Below, piece after piece: positions 1-6,419 of a DNA stretch of 16,006 bases; positions within the stretch are counted from its first letter, which is position 1, and each line of letters opens with the position of its first letter. This DNA is from CAYVBN01 sp964538565 (lineage in GTDB: Bacteria > Pseudomonadota > Alphaproteobacteria > Rhizobiales > Xanthobacteraceae). The stretch spans positions 1-16,006 of the forward strand of contig CAZIGW010000295.1 of the NCBI GenBank assembly GCA_964538565.1, read 5' to 3'. The position numbers and the translations under genes are program-made. The notes beneath the pieces were generated by a model. It saw nothing but the letters and a program-made list of their open reading frames with translations, had not been told where the DNA came from and did not search any database.

Positions 1-41
1 TCGAGGACGGGCCGAGGGGCCGCGTCGGGGAAGGGTTCTTC

Positions 42-1334
42 ATGGCGAATGTGGTCGTGGTCGGCTCCCAGTGGGGAGACGAGGGCAAGGGAAAGATTGT
101 CGACTGGCTCTCGGAGCAGGCCGACATCGTCGTGCGCTTCCAGGGCGGACACAACGCCGGCCACACGCTCGTCATCGACGGGGTCACGTACAAGCTGTCG
201 CTGCTGCCGTCGGGCGTGGTGCGCTCGGGCAAGATGTCGGTGATCGGCAACGGAGTCGTGCTCGACCCCCGGGCGTTGGTCGAGGAGATCGAGCGTCTCG
301 CCGCGCTCGGCATCGAGGTCACGCCGGAAAATCTCCGCATCGCCGAGAACGTGACGCTGATTCTCCCGCTGCATCAGGAGCTCGATGCGATCCGCGAAGC
401 CGCCCATGCCAAGACCCGCATCGGCACGACCAAGCGCGGCATCGGTCCGGCGTATGAGGACAAGGTCGGGCGGCGCGCGATCCGCCTGATGGATCTCGGC
501 GATCTGCCGACGCTCGAAATGAAGATCGAGCGGCTGCTCGCGCATCACAATGCGCTGCGGCGCGGACTGGGTCTCGCCGAGATCGAGACCAAGCAGGTCT
601 ACGAGGAACTCGCCGCGGTGGCGCCGCGCATCCTGCCGTACATGGATTCGGTCTGGTCCTTTCTCGACCAGAAGCGGCGCGAGGGCCGGCGCATTCTGTT
701 CGAGGGCGCGCAAGGGGCGCTGCTCGACGTCGACCACGGCACCTATCCGTTCGTGACCTCCTCCAACACGGTGGCGGCGCAGGCGGCGACCGGCTCCGGC
801 CTCGGGCCGTCGGCCATCGGCTACGTGCTCGGCATCTGCAAGGCCTATACGACGCGCGTGGGCGAGGGGCCGTTCCCGACCGAGCAGGTCAACGAGATCG
901 GCCGGTTGATCGGGGAGCGCGGCCGCGAATTCGGCGTCGTGACGGGCCGTCCGCGACGGTGCGGCTGGTTCGATGCCGTGCTCGTCCGGCAGACGGTGCG
1001 CACCAGCGGAATCGACGGACTGGCCCTCACCAAGCTCGACATCCTGGACGGCTTCGAGGAAGTGAATGTCTGTGTGGGGTACCGTCTCGACGGTCGCGAA
1101 ATCGATTATCTTCCGGCGAGCGAGCATGCCCAGGCGGCCGTGGAACCGATCTACGAGACGATCGCCGGTTGGCAAGACCAGACGGCTCGGGCACGCTCCT
1201 GGGCGGAGCTGCCCGCCCAGGCGATCAAGTACGTGCGACGAATCGAAGAGTTGATCGGGTGCCCGGTTGCCCTTCTATCGACGAGTCCCGAGCGCGAAGA
1301 CACAATTCTCATGAAGAATCCGTTCGAGAGCTAG
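42..1334 (+). CDS. purA: Adenylosuccinate synthetase (IMP-aspartate ligase)
   Basis: This cytoplasmic enzyme joins IMP and aspartate using GTP to make adenylosuccinate, the first committed step from IMP to AMP. The 430-residue product has the usual family length. It opens with the QWGDEGKGK phosphate-binding loop (residues 10-18, with the catalytic-type Asp13) followed by GGHNAGHT with His41, the two residues expected in the active site. GIGPAYEDK, GPFPTE and TGRPRRCGW, all typical PurA blocks, follow in order. The ATG at 42 is chosen because the conserved N-terminus begins there and a purine-rich GGGGAAGGG stretch lies just upstream. The frame stays open to the window edge, but upstream residues would not fit the family. 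The next gene starts 37 bases after the stop on the same strand, so co-transcription is likely. The promoter lies outside the window. Confidence 0.97.
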   Translation: MANVVVVGSQWGDEGKGKIVDWLSEQADIVVRFQGGHNAGHTLVIDGVTYKLSLLPSGVVRSGKMSVIGNGVVLDPRALVEEIERLAALGIEVTPENLRIAENVTLILPLHQELDAIREAAHAKTRIGTTKRGIGPAYEDKVGRRAIRLMDLGDLPTLEMKIERLLAHHNALRRGLGLAEIETKQVYEELAAVAPRILPYMDSVWSFLDQKRREGRRILFEGAQGALLDVDHGTYPFVTSSNTVAAQAATGSGLGPSAIGYVLGICKAYTTRVGEGPFPTEQVNEIGRLIGERGREFGVVTGRPRRCGWFDAVLVRQTVRTSGIDGLALTKLDILDGFEEVNVCVGYRLDGREIDYLPASEHAQAAVEPIYETIAGWQDQTARARSWAELPAQAIKYVRRIEELIGCPVALLSTSPEREDTILMKNPFES

Positions 1335-1371
1335 GAATACGCCAAAATCCACCGTCACAGTCAGGAAACGG

Positions 1372-3003
1372 ATGGCCGACTACTACCCGCTGATCGCCCG
1401 CGCCGTCGCCGGCCTCGAGAAGAACACCGGCGAAGCCCGCCGCACGCTCTACGAGCGGGCGCGCAAGGCTTTGGTCGACCAGTTGCGCAGCACGGAGCCC
1501 GCGCTCAACGAATCAGAAATCACGCGCGAGCGGCTGGCGCTCGAGGAGGCGATTCGCAAGGTGGAGGCGGAATCCGCGCGACAGTCGCGGCTTGAACCGC
1601 AAGCCCCGCCAGCCCCGCGCCCCACGGGCGCGGAGGCGCGCGAGGCCGAGGGTGGCCGGCGGGAAGACGTTCCCAAGATCGGGGCGGCGACGGCCCGGCG
1701 CGAGCGGGAAAAGTCGGCGGCCGCCGCGCAGCCCGAACCGGTCGCCGGCGATCGGTCGCGGCCCGAGCCCGTGCGTCCGGAAGCCGCACCCCGCCCCGAA
1801 GGCGCGCGCCTGCACCGTCTGCCGCGCAATCGCGGCGGAAACGGAAAGAACGCGGCGGCCGAGGAGACGGGACTCAAGGGCTTTCGCGACGTTGTGGCCG
1901 AGGCCGAGACGCTCGGCGGCGCGACCGCCCAGGCGTCGAAGTCGGCTAGGGAGAAATTCGCCGCCGTCCCGTCGCCCGGGCCCGAGTTCGAGCGGATCGA
2001 ACCGCACCACGAGCCCGAGGGCCTGCGGCCGACCCGCGATCTCGTGCCCTCCCACGTGCGCGAATCGCCGTTCCCGGTCCGCTCGCTCAAGCCGGCGGCC
2101 GAAACCGAGGACGACGACCTGCCGATGGCGGTGCGGCCGCGGCCGCAGCGGCAGTTCGCGCCGGAGGCGGCCGAACTGGAGGAGAGTGCGCCGTTCCCGA
2201 GCGGGCGCGTCGTCAGGATCGGTGTCGTGGCTGCGCTGGTGCTGGCGTTCGTCGGCACGACCTATTGGCAGCGCGCCAATATCTCCGCTCTGTTCGGCCG
2301 GGTCGGGAGCCTCGTGAGCAACCGGCAGGCGCCGCCGCCTGCGCCCGAGGCGGCGCCTGCCGCGCGGCCGAAGATCGCCGACCGGATCGGCCCCAGCACG
2401 CAGCCCGAGGCCGGACAGGCCGGGAGTTCGGCCGATCAGCAATCCCCGCAGCAGGTTGCGCCGGTCGCGCAGCGCGTCGTGCTGTACGAGGAGGACCCGG
2501 GCGATCCGGCCGGCAAGCGCTTCGTCGGATCGGTGATCTGGCGCACCGAAACGGCGCCTCCCTCGCCCGGCCAACCGCCCGAGCTCGGCGTGCGGGCCGA
2601 CGTCGAGATTCCGGAACGGCGCATGACCCTGACCTGGTCACTCCGCCGCAACAGCGACAAGACGCTGCCGGCGAGCCACACGGTCGAGATCATGTTCTCG
2701 GTTCCGGCCGATTTCCCCCACGGCGGCATCGCCAACGTGCCCGGCCTGTTGATGAAGCAGGCGGAGCAGACTCGCGGCGTTCCGCTCGCCGGCCTCGCCG
2801 TCAAAGTGACGACCGGCTTCTTCCTGATCGGTCTGTCGGCCGTCGACGCCGACATGCAGCGCAACGTGGCACTGCTGAAGGACCGTTCCTGGTTCGACAT
2901 TCCGTTGGTCTACAACGACGGCCGACGCGCCATCCTGGCGGTCGAGAAGGGAACGCCGGGCGAGCGGGCGTTCCAGGAAGCCTTCGCGGCCTGGGGCGAG
3001 TAG
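1372..3003 (+). CDS. Membrane-anchored protein of unknown function downstream of purA
   Basis: I do not recognise a named function. The 543-residue protein has three parts. Residues 1-70 are a charged, helical segment (MADYYPLIARAVAGLEKN onwards) of a kind I associate with conserved hypothetical proteins in this order. Residues about 70-275 are rich in Ala, Pro, Arg and Glu and are probably disordered. A single hydrophobic segment lies near residues 281-299 (IGVVAALVLAFVGTTYW). A folded, presumably periplasmic C-terminal domain covers about 370-543. There is no N-terminal signal peptide, so the long N-terminal part should be cytoplasmic, giving a bitopic N-in topology. An AGGA ribosome site at 1363-1366 supports the ATG at 1372. 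The short gap to purA suggests one transcript. It ends convergently with rpoH across a 303-base spacer. The topology is inference; the hydrophobic segment is plain in the sequence. Confidence 0.85.
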   Translation: MADYYPLIARAVAGLEKNTGEARRTLYERARKALVDQLRSTEPALNESEITRERLALEEAIRKVEAESARQSRLEPQAPPAPRPTGAEAREAEGGRREDVPKIGAATARREREKSAAAAQPEPVAGDRSRPEPVRPEAAPRPEGARLHRLPRNRGGNGKNAAAEETGLKGFRDVVAEAETLGGATAQASKSAREKFAAVPSPGPEFERIEPHHEPEGLRPTRDLVPSHVRESPFPVRSLKPAAETEDDDLPMAVRPRPQRQFAPEAAELEESAPFPSGRVVRIGVVAALVLAFVGTTYWQRANISALFGRVGSLVSNRQAPPPAPEAAPAARPKIADRIGPSTQPEAGQAGSSADQQSPQQVAPVAQRVVLYEEDPGDPAGKRFVGSVIWRTETAPPSPGQPPELGVRADVEIPERRMTLTWSLRRNSDKTLPASHTVEIMFSVPADFPHGGIANVPGLLMKQAEQTRGVPLAGLAVKVTTGFFLIGLSAVDADMQRNVALLKDRSWFDIPLVYNDGRRAILAVEKGTPGERAFQEAFAAWGE

Positions 3004-3156
3004 AACAACGCCGCGAGGCGAGTCGGTCGCTACCGGATTCTCGTGACGTGAGCTTCGCGAAGCGCTGCGATCGTGTCCGCGCCCCGGCTCGACGTTGATC
3101 TCGCGAGGCTCGACCGGATGGCCGACCGGGCGCGTTGCCACGAACTCCCGCGCGCT

Positions 3157-3258
3157 CCCTCTCCCCGTTGGGGAGAGGGTCGGGGGGCTTCGGACGTTCG
3201 ATCGGCAAATGCCCGGCCCGATGCGTCGCATGTCGCCGACCTCTCCCGCCCGGAGAGG
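3157..3258. repeat. Paired GC-rich palindromes between convergent genes
   Basis: The 303-base spacer (3004-3306) between two convergent genes holds no gene. It carries a perfect 10-bp palindrome CCCTCTCCCC/GGGGAGAGGG (3157-3166 and 3170-3179, 3-base loop) and a second, related one CCTCTCC/GGAGAGG (3240-3246 and 3252-3258, 5-base loop). The two share the CCTCTCC core, and the flank GAGAGGGTCGG of the first is nearly complementary to CCGACCTCTC before the second, so the unit could also fold as one long stem. This has the look of a dispersed extragenic palindrome of rhizobial genomes and could also act as a bidirectional terminator, although no T-run follows. A shorter palindrome, GCTTCGCGAAGC, sits at 3052-3063. 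Confidence 0.7.
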
Positions 3259-3306
3259 GGAACCGAGCGCGTGGAAGCGCTCGGCTCCATATTCGCGGCA
3301 GCAAGT

Positions 3307-4212
3307 TCAGTGCGCGGCGAGCGCCGGCGCCTGGGGGGTCTCCATCGCGGCAACGCGGTTGCGCACCGCCTTCTGCACCTTCTCGAAGGCGCGCACCTCG
3401 ATCTGGCGGACGCGCTCGCGCGACACGCCGAATTCGTCGGCGAGTTCCTCGAGCGTGACCGGATCGTCGGTCAGCCGGCGCGCCTCGAAGATGCGCCGCT
3501 CGCGTTCGTTCAGAACCGACAGGGCTTCGCCCAGCGCCTTGCGGCGGTTGTCGAATTCCTCGCTCGCGGCGAGCGTCGTCTCCTGGTCTTCGTGATCGTC
3601 GACGAGCCAGTCCTGCCATTCGCCGGAATCGCCTTCCTCGCGGATCGGCGCGTTGAGCGATGCGTCGCCGCCGAGCCGGCGGTTCATGTCGATGACGTCC
3701 TGCTCGGTGACGCCGAGGCGCCTGGCGATGGTCTTCACCTGGTCGGGCCGCAAGTCGCCCTCGTCGAGGGCAGAGATCTTGCTCTTGGCCTTGCGCAGGT
3801 TGAAGAACAGCTTCTTCTGGTTGGCGGTCGTGCCCATCTTCACGAGCGACCACGAACGCAGGATGTATTCCTGGATCGCCGCCTTGATCCACCACATCGC
3901 GTAGGTGGCGAGGCGGAAACCTTTTTCGGGTTCGAAGCGCTTGACCGCCTGCATCAGCCCGACATTGCCTTCCGAGATGACCTCGGAAATCGGCAGGCCG
4001 TAGCCGCGGTATCCCATGGCGATCTTCGCCACGAGGCGCAGGTGGCTGGTGACGAGCCGATGCGCCGCCTCGCGGTCGCCGTGCTCGCGCCAGCTCTTGG
4101 CCAGCATATATTCTTCCTGCGGCTCCAGCATCGGGAACCGCCGGATCTCTTCGAGATAGCGGGAAAGGCCGTTTTCGGCCGTCAGAATAGGCAAGGCCGC
4201 GGCTCGGGCCAT
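3307..4212 (-). CDS. rpoH: RNA polymerase heat-shock sigma factor RpoH (sigma-32)
   Basis: This alternative sigma factor directs RNA polymerase to heat-shock and protein-quality promoters. The 301-residue product has the usual alphaproteobacterial length. Region 2 covers about residues 50-125 (RLVTSHLRLVAKIA; GLMQAVKRFEPEKGFRLATY; MWWIKAAIQEYILRSWSLVK). The RpoH box QKKLFFNLRK at 132-141 separates sigma-32 from the vegetative sigma. Region 4 covers about 230-285, with the helix-turn-helix LEELADEFGVSRERVRQIE. The ATG at 4212 is chosen because the conserved MARAAALPILT N-terminus begins there and GGAGGG lies 7 bases upstream. The open frame continues to 4374, but the added residues do not resemble the family. 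It follows the rluD-like gene on the same strand after a 243-base gap, long enough for its own promoter and leader. I could not assign a promoter with confidence. Confidence 0.95.
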   Translation of the reverse strand: MARAAALPILTAENGLSRYLEEIRRFPMLEPQEEYMLAKSWREHGDREAAHRLVTSHLRLVAKIAMGYRGYGLPISEVISEGNVGLMQAVKRFEPEKGFRLATYAMWWIKAAIQEYILRSWSLVKMGTTANQKKLFFNLRKAKSKISALDEGDLRPDQVKTIARRLGVTEQDVIDMNRRLGGDASLNAPIREEGDSGEWQDWLVDDHEDQETTLAASEEFDNRRKALGEALSVLNERERRIFEARRLTDDPVTLEELADEFGVSRERVRQIEVRAFEKVQKAVRNRVAAMETPQAPALAAH

Positions 4213-4387
4213 GATAGCGCCCTCCATGTTGTGCCCCCGTAGAACGGCGGGCGATAGGCGCCGCCTCTCTCCGAAGCCGACGGCGCCAATCGGACTAATG
4301 TTGCGACCGCGAAGCCTGATCGCAGTTGCAGCATACACGTTTCGATGGGGCATTAGAAGATCGGTTCCCATCAAGTCGCCGTGACAC

Positions 4388-4406
4388 CCGGCGGAGTGAC
4401 CGCCGG
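4388..4406. other. 7-bp inverted repeat in the rluD-rpoH spacer
   Basis: CCGGCGG (4388-4394) and CCGCCGG (4400-4406) form a perfect 7-bp stem with a 5-base loop. It lies 50 bases past the stop of the rluD-like gene and about 175 bases before the rpoH start, both read on the minus strand. It could end the upstream transcript or fold in the rpoH leader. There is no T-run on the minus-strand side. A short AT-rich palindrome, ATAAAGCGTTTAT, lies nearby at 4424-4436. Confidence 0.4.
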
Positions 4407-4455
4407 TTTCAACCGATTGATGAATAAAGCGTTTATCGGTCGTCGTCGTTGCCGC

Positions 4456-5466
4456 TCACGCCGCCCCTGCGGCGGCCAGGGCGTCTCGTAAACGTCGCAG
4501 GTCGTCCGGCAGTTCCGAGCGGAACGTCAGCGGCTCTTCGGTCACGGGGTGTTGCAGGCCAAGGATATAGGCATGCAGGGCATGTCTGCCAAGGGCCTCG
4601 AGAGCGCTGCGGGCCGCGGGCGCGAGCAGCGCCTGCTTGGTGCGGAAGCCCGGCCCGTACACGTCGTCCCCCATGAGCGGATGGCCGATGGCGGCGAGGT
4701 GGACCCGGATCTGGTGCGTCCGCCCGGTCTCGAGCCGGCATTCGAGCAGGCTCGCCACGGGCTTGCCGTCGGCGCCAGCGTAGCGCTCGACCACCTCCCA
4801 ATGGGTGACCGCCTCCCGTCCGCCGGTGCGCACCGCCATGCGCTCGCGCGCGCGCGGGTGGCGGTCGATCGGCTTGTCGATCGTGCCGCGGGGCCGGTCG
4901 GGAACGCCCCACGCGAAAGCCAGATAGGCGCGCTCGAGCGGTCCCTCGCGCCCGTGGTCGGCGAACTGGGCGGCGAGTGCGTGATGGGCGCGGTCGGTCT
5001 TCGCCACCACCATGAGGCCGCTCGTGTCCTTGTCGAGGCGGTGGACGATGCCGGGCCGGCGCACGCCGCCGACGCCGGAGAGGCTTTCGCCGCAATGGGC
5101 GACGAGCGCGTTCACCAGCGTTCCGGTCCAGTGGCCGGCCGCCGGATGCACCACGAGACCCTTCGGCTTGTCGACCACGATCACATCGTCGTCCTCGTAG
5201 ACGACGTCGAGCGGGATGGCCTCCGCGCGCGGCGCGGCGGGCTCCGGCGGCGGCACCTCGACGGCGACCGTCTCGCCGGCATTGACGCGGTAGCCGGGAT
5301 CGCGGATCGTGCGCCCGTCGACCGCCACGTGGCCGGCCAGCACGAGCGCCTTGAGACGGGTGCGCGAGAGCGTCTCGATGCGGGCCGCCAGCACGCGGTC
5401 GAGCCGCCCGCCGGCCTGGGACTCCGCGACCACCAGTTTCTCGATCTCGGCGCGCATTTCGCTCAT
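4456..5466 (-). CDS. rluD: RluA/RluD-family 23S rRNA pseudouridine synthase
   Basis: This enzyme isomerises specific uridines in RNA to pseudouridine; RluD proper acts on helix 69 of 23S rRNA during large-subunit assembly. The 336-residue product has an N-terminal S4 RNA-binding domain (about residues 18-75, GGRLDRVLAARIETLSRTRL...) and the catalytic RluA-type domain. The signature HRLDKDTSGLMVVAK starts at His142, and its first Asp (Asp145) is the expected nucleophile. GRTHQIRVHLA and GHPLMGDDVYG follow as in the family. The length and the S4 domain favour RluD over RluA, but RluC is not excluded, so the symbol is a family-level call. The start is the ATG at 5466 (MSEMRAEIEKL); an ATG three codons on, at 5457, is the alternative. 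The longer open frame upstream lies inside the divergent gene and is not used. It is co-directional with rpoH. Confidence 0.93.
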   Translation of the reverse strand: MSEMRAEIEKLVVAESQAGGRLDRVLAARIETLSRTRLKALVLAGHVAVDGRTIRDPGYRVNAGETVAVEVPPPEPAAPRAEAIPLDVVYEDDDVIVVDKPKGLVVHPAAGHWTGTLVNALVAHCGESLSGVGGVRRPGIVHRLDKDTSGLMVVAKTDRAHHALAAQFADHGREGPLERAYLAFAWGVPDRPRGTIDKPIDRHPRARERMAVRTGGREAVTHWEVVERYAGADGKPVASLLECRLETGRTHQIRVHLAAIGHPLMGDDVYGPGFRTKQALLAPAARSALEALGRHALHAYILGLQHPVTEEPLTFRSELPDDLRRLRDALAAAGAA

Positions 5467-5467
5467 G
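5464..5467. other. Shared CATG holding two divergent start codons
   Basis: The palindrome CATG gives ATG on the plus strand (5465-5467, small membrane protein) and ATG on the minus strand (5466-5464, rluD-like gene). There is therefore no intergenic space between the two divergent genes. Each promoter and 5' leader must lie inside the other coding sequence, and neither start has a strong ribosome site. If the rluD-like gene instead starts at 5457, the gap is still only 7 bases. Confidence 0.65.
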
Positions 5468-5797
5468 GGCCATCCGCAGCAAGACGACAAGCCGCTCGAC
5501 CCCGCGCAGGCGCGACTCGTCGCCCGGGTGCGCTGGCTGATGGCGATTTCCGGCATTGCCATGGTGCTCGGCATTGCCGTCGTCCTGGTGCTCATCGGCT
5601 ATCGTGTTTTCCGCAGCGAGGGAAGCGTGGCCGAGGTGACGGCGCTGCTGCCCAAGGGCGCCCGCGTGGTGCAGACGGCGGTGGCCGGCGACCGCATCGC
5701 CGTCACCGTGGAGGCGGGCGGGGCGACCGAGATCCTCACCTACGACCTCAAGACCTTGAAGCAGACAGGACGCCTGCGGTTTGCCACGGAGCCGTGA
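5465..5797 (+). CDS. Small membrane protein, DUF6476-type
   Basis: This 110-residue protein has a short polar N-terminus (MGHPQQDDKPLDPAQARL), one strongly hydrophobic segment at about residues 25-47 (LMAISGIAMVLGIAVVLVLI), and a small C-terminal domain of about 60 residues ending ...YDLKTLKQTGRLRFATEP. The pattern of a basic RVRW lead, one long TM and a domain reading 'LPKGARVVQTAVAGDRIAV' fits the alphaproteobacterial DUF6476 family, whose function is unknown. That match is from memory, not from a search. The likely topology is N-in with the C-terminal domain outside the inner membrane. The ATG at 5465 overlaps the start of the divergent rluD-like gene. There is no clear Shine-Dalgarno, but starting at the next ATG would remove the conserved N-terminus. 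Confidence 0.83.
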   Translation: MGHPQQDDKPLDPAQARLVARVRWLMAISGIAMVLGIAVVLVLIGYRVFRSEGSVAEVTALLPKGARVVQTAVAGDRIAVTVEAGGATEILTYDLKTLKQTGRLRFATEP

Positions 5798-5821
5798 GGG
5801 GACGGGGCCTGGCGACGCAAC

Positions 5822-5917
5822 GTAGGGCGGAATAGCGAAGTAGGGCGGAATAGCGAAGCGTATTCCGCCGACCGCGATCCTGGAGAGGGCAATCCTGGAC
5901 GCGCCATACGCTTCGCT
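5822..5917. repeat. Tandem 18-bp repeat with nested inverted repeats
   Basis: GTAGGGCGGAATAGCGAA occurs twice back to back (5822-5839 and 5840-5857) with no mismatch. The second copy forms a hairpin with the following bases: GGCGGAATA (5844-5852) and TATTCCGCC (5861-5869) around an 8-base loop. The loop side AGCGAAGCGTA (5852-5862) is also the exact reverse complement of TACGCTTCGCT at 5907-5917, so two alternative folds compete. The layout resembles REP-like dispersed palindromes of Bradyrhizobium-type genomes. The rest of the spacer 5798-6067 shows no gene. Confidence 0.75.
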
Positions 5918-6067
5918 GTTGCGCCCGCCGGGATCGGCCGCTCCCGGGCCCCCGCGGTCGCGGATCGGGGCCGACGGGGTCCGCATGGTCGCCGCTCACG
6001 GCCCCTGTGAGAGAGCGGCCACGCTTGCACCGGTGCGGGATCGGGGCTATGTCCAGACCCCGCCCAC

Positions 6068-6143
6068 GCTCCCTTCGTCTAGCGGTCCAGGACGTCGCCC
6101 TCTCACGGCGAAAACAGGGGTTCGAGTCCCCTAGGGAGCGCCA
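6068..6143 (+). tRNA. tRNA-Glu, anticodon CTC
   Basis: The cloverleaf is complete in 76 bases including an encoded CCA. The acceptor stem is GCTCCCT (6068-6074) with AGGGAGC (6133-6139), then G and CCA. The anticodon stem TCGCC/GGCGA encloses the loop CTCTCAC, giving anticodon CTC at 6102-6104, which reads GAG. The T arm is CAGGGGTTCGAGTCCCCTA with a perfect GGGG/CCCC core. The D arm TCTAGCGGTCCAGGA matches the usual tRNA-Glu form. It lies at the junction between the housekeeping genes and the more accessory genes that follow. I found no second copy of its 3' end in the window. Confidence 0.97.
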
Positions 6144-6339
6144 AGCGCTTCCCTGACGGATGCCAGCCGCGGCGGCTGACGGCAGAGCCATGGCATCGTG
6201 GTTCGCCGGAGGAGTTGCGGTGCCTTGCGCAAGAGGCGGCGCAATGCGCCAAGTCCGCGGCGGAATCGAAACGCACGCCAAGCCGTTGACGACGGTCCCG
6301 CCTGTAGCGCATCGGACGAGAGGGCTGCAAACCCGAGCG

Positions 6340-6377
6340 CCATCGGCCGGCGCGACCAACGTCCCGCCAGCCGATGG
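6340..6377 (-). terminator. Likely terminator of the 875-residue protein gene
   Basis: CCATCGGC (6340-6347) pairs with GCCGATGG (6370-6377), and after one mismatch GGC (6349-6351) pairs with GCC (6366-6368). The stem begins 42 bases past the stop codon of the minus-strand gene. Only a short TTT follows on that strand, so termination by this hairpin alone is uncertain. The rest of the spacer 6144-6419 holds a small GGCGC/GCGCC hairpin at 6238-6250 and no gene. Confidence 0.45.
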
Positions 6378-6419
6378 GGCTGAGTTCATCCCTTCCCGGT
6401 CCGTGCTCTCAACCCGCCA

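Noticed and set aside
3073..4242. 389-residue plus-strand open frame opposite rpoH
   Set aside because: Antisense shadow; the minus strand encodes a full RpoH with all conserved regions.
4213..4260. Possible RNA thermometer hiding the rpoH ribosome site (CGCCC pairing with GGGCG)
   Set aside because: Only 5 bp over a 26-base loop in GC-rich DNA; likely chance.
4345..4375. CTTGAT...CCCCAT on the minus strand upstream of rpoH as a heat-shock promoter
   Set aside because: The spacing is 19 bases, longer than the 13-15 of sigma-32 promoters, and the -35 match is partial.
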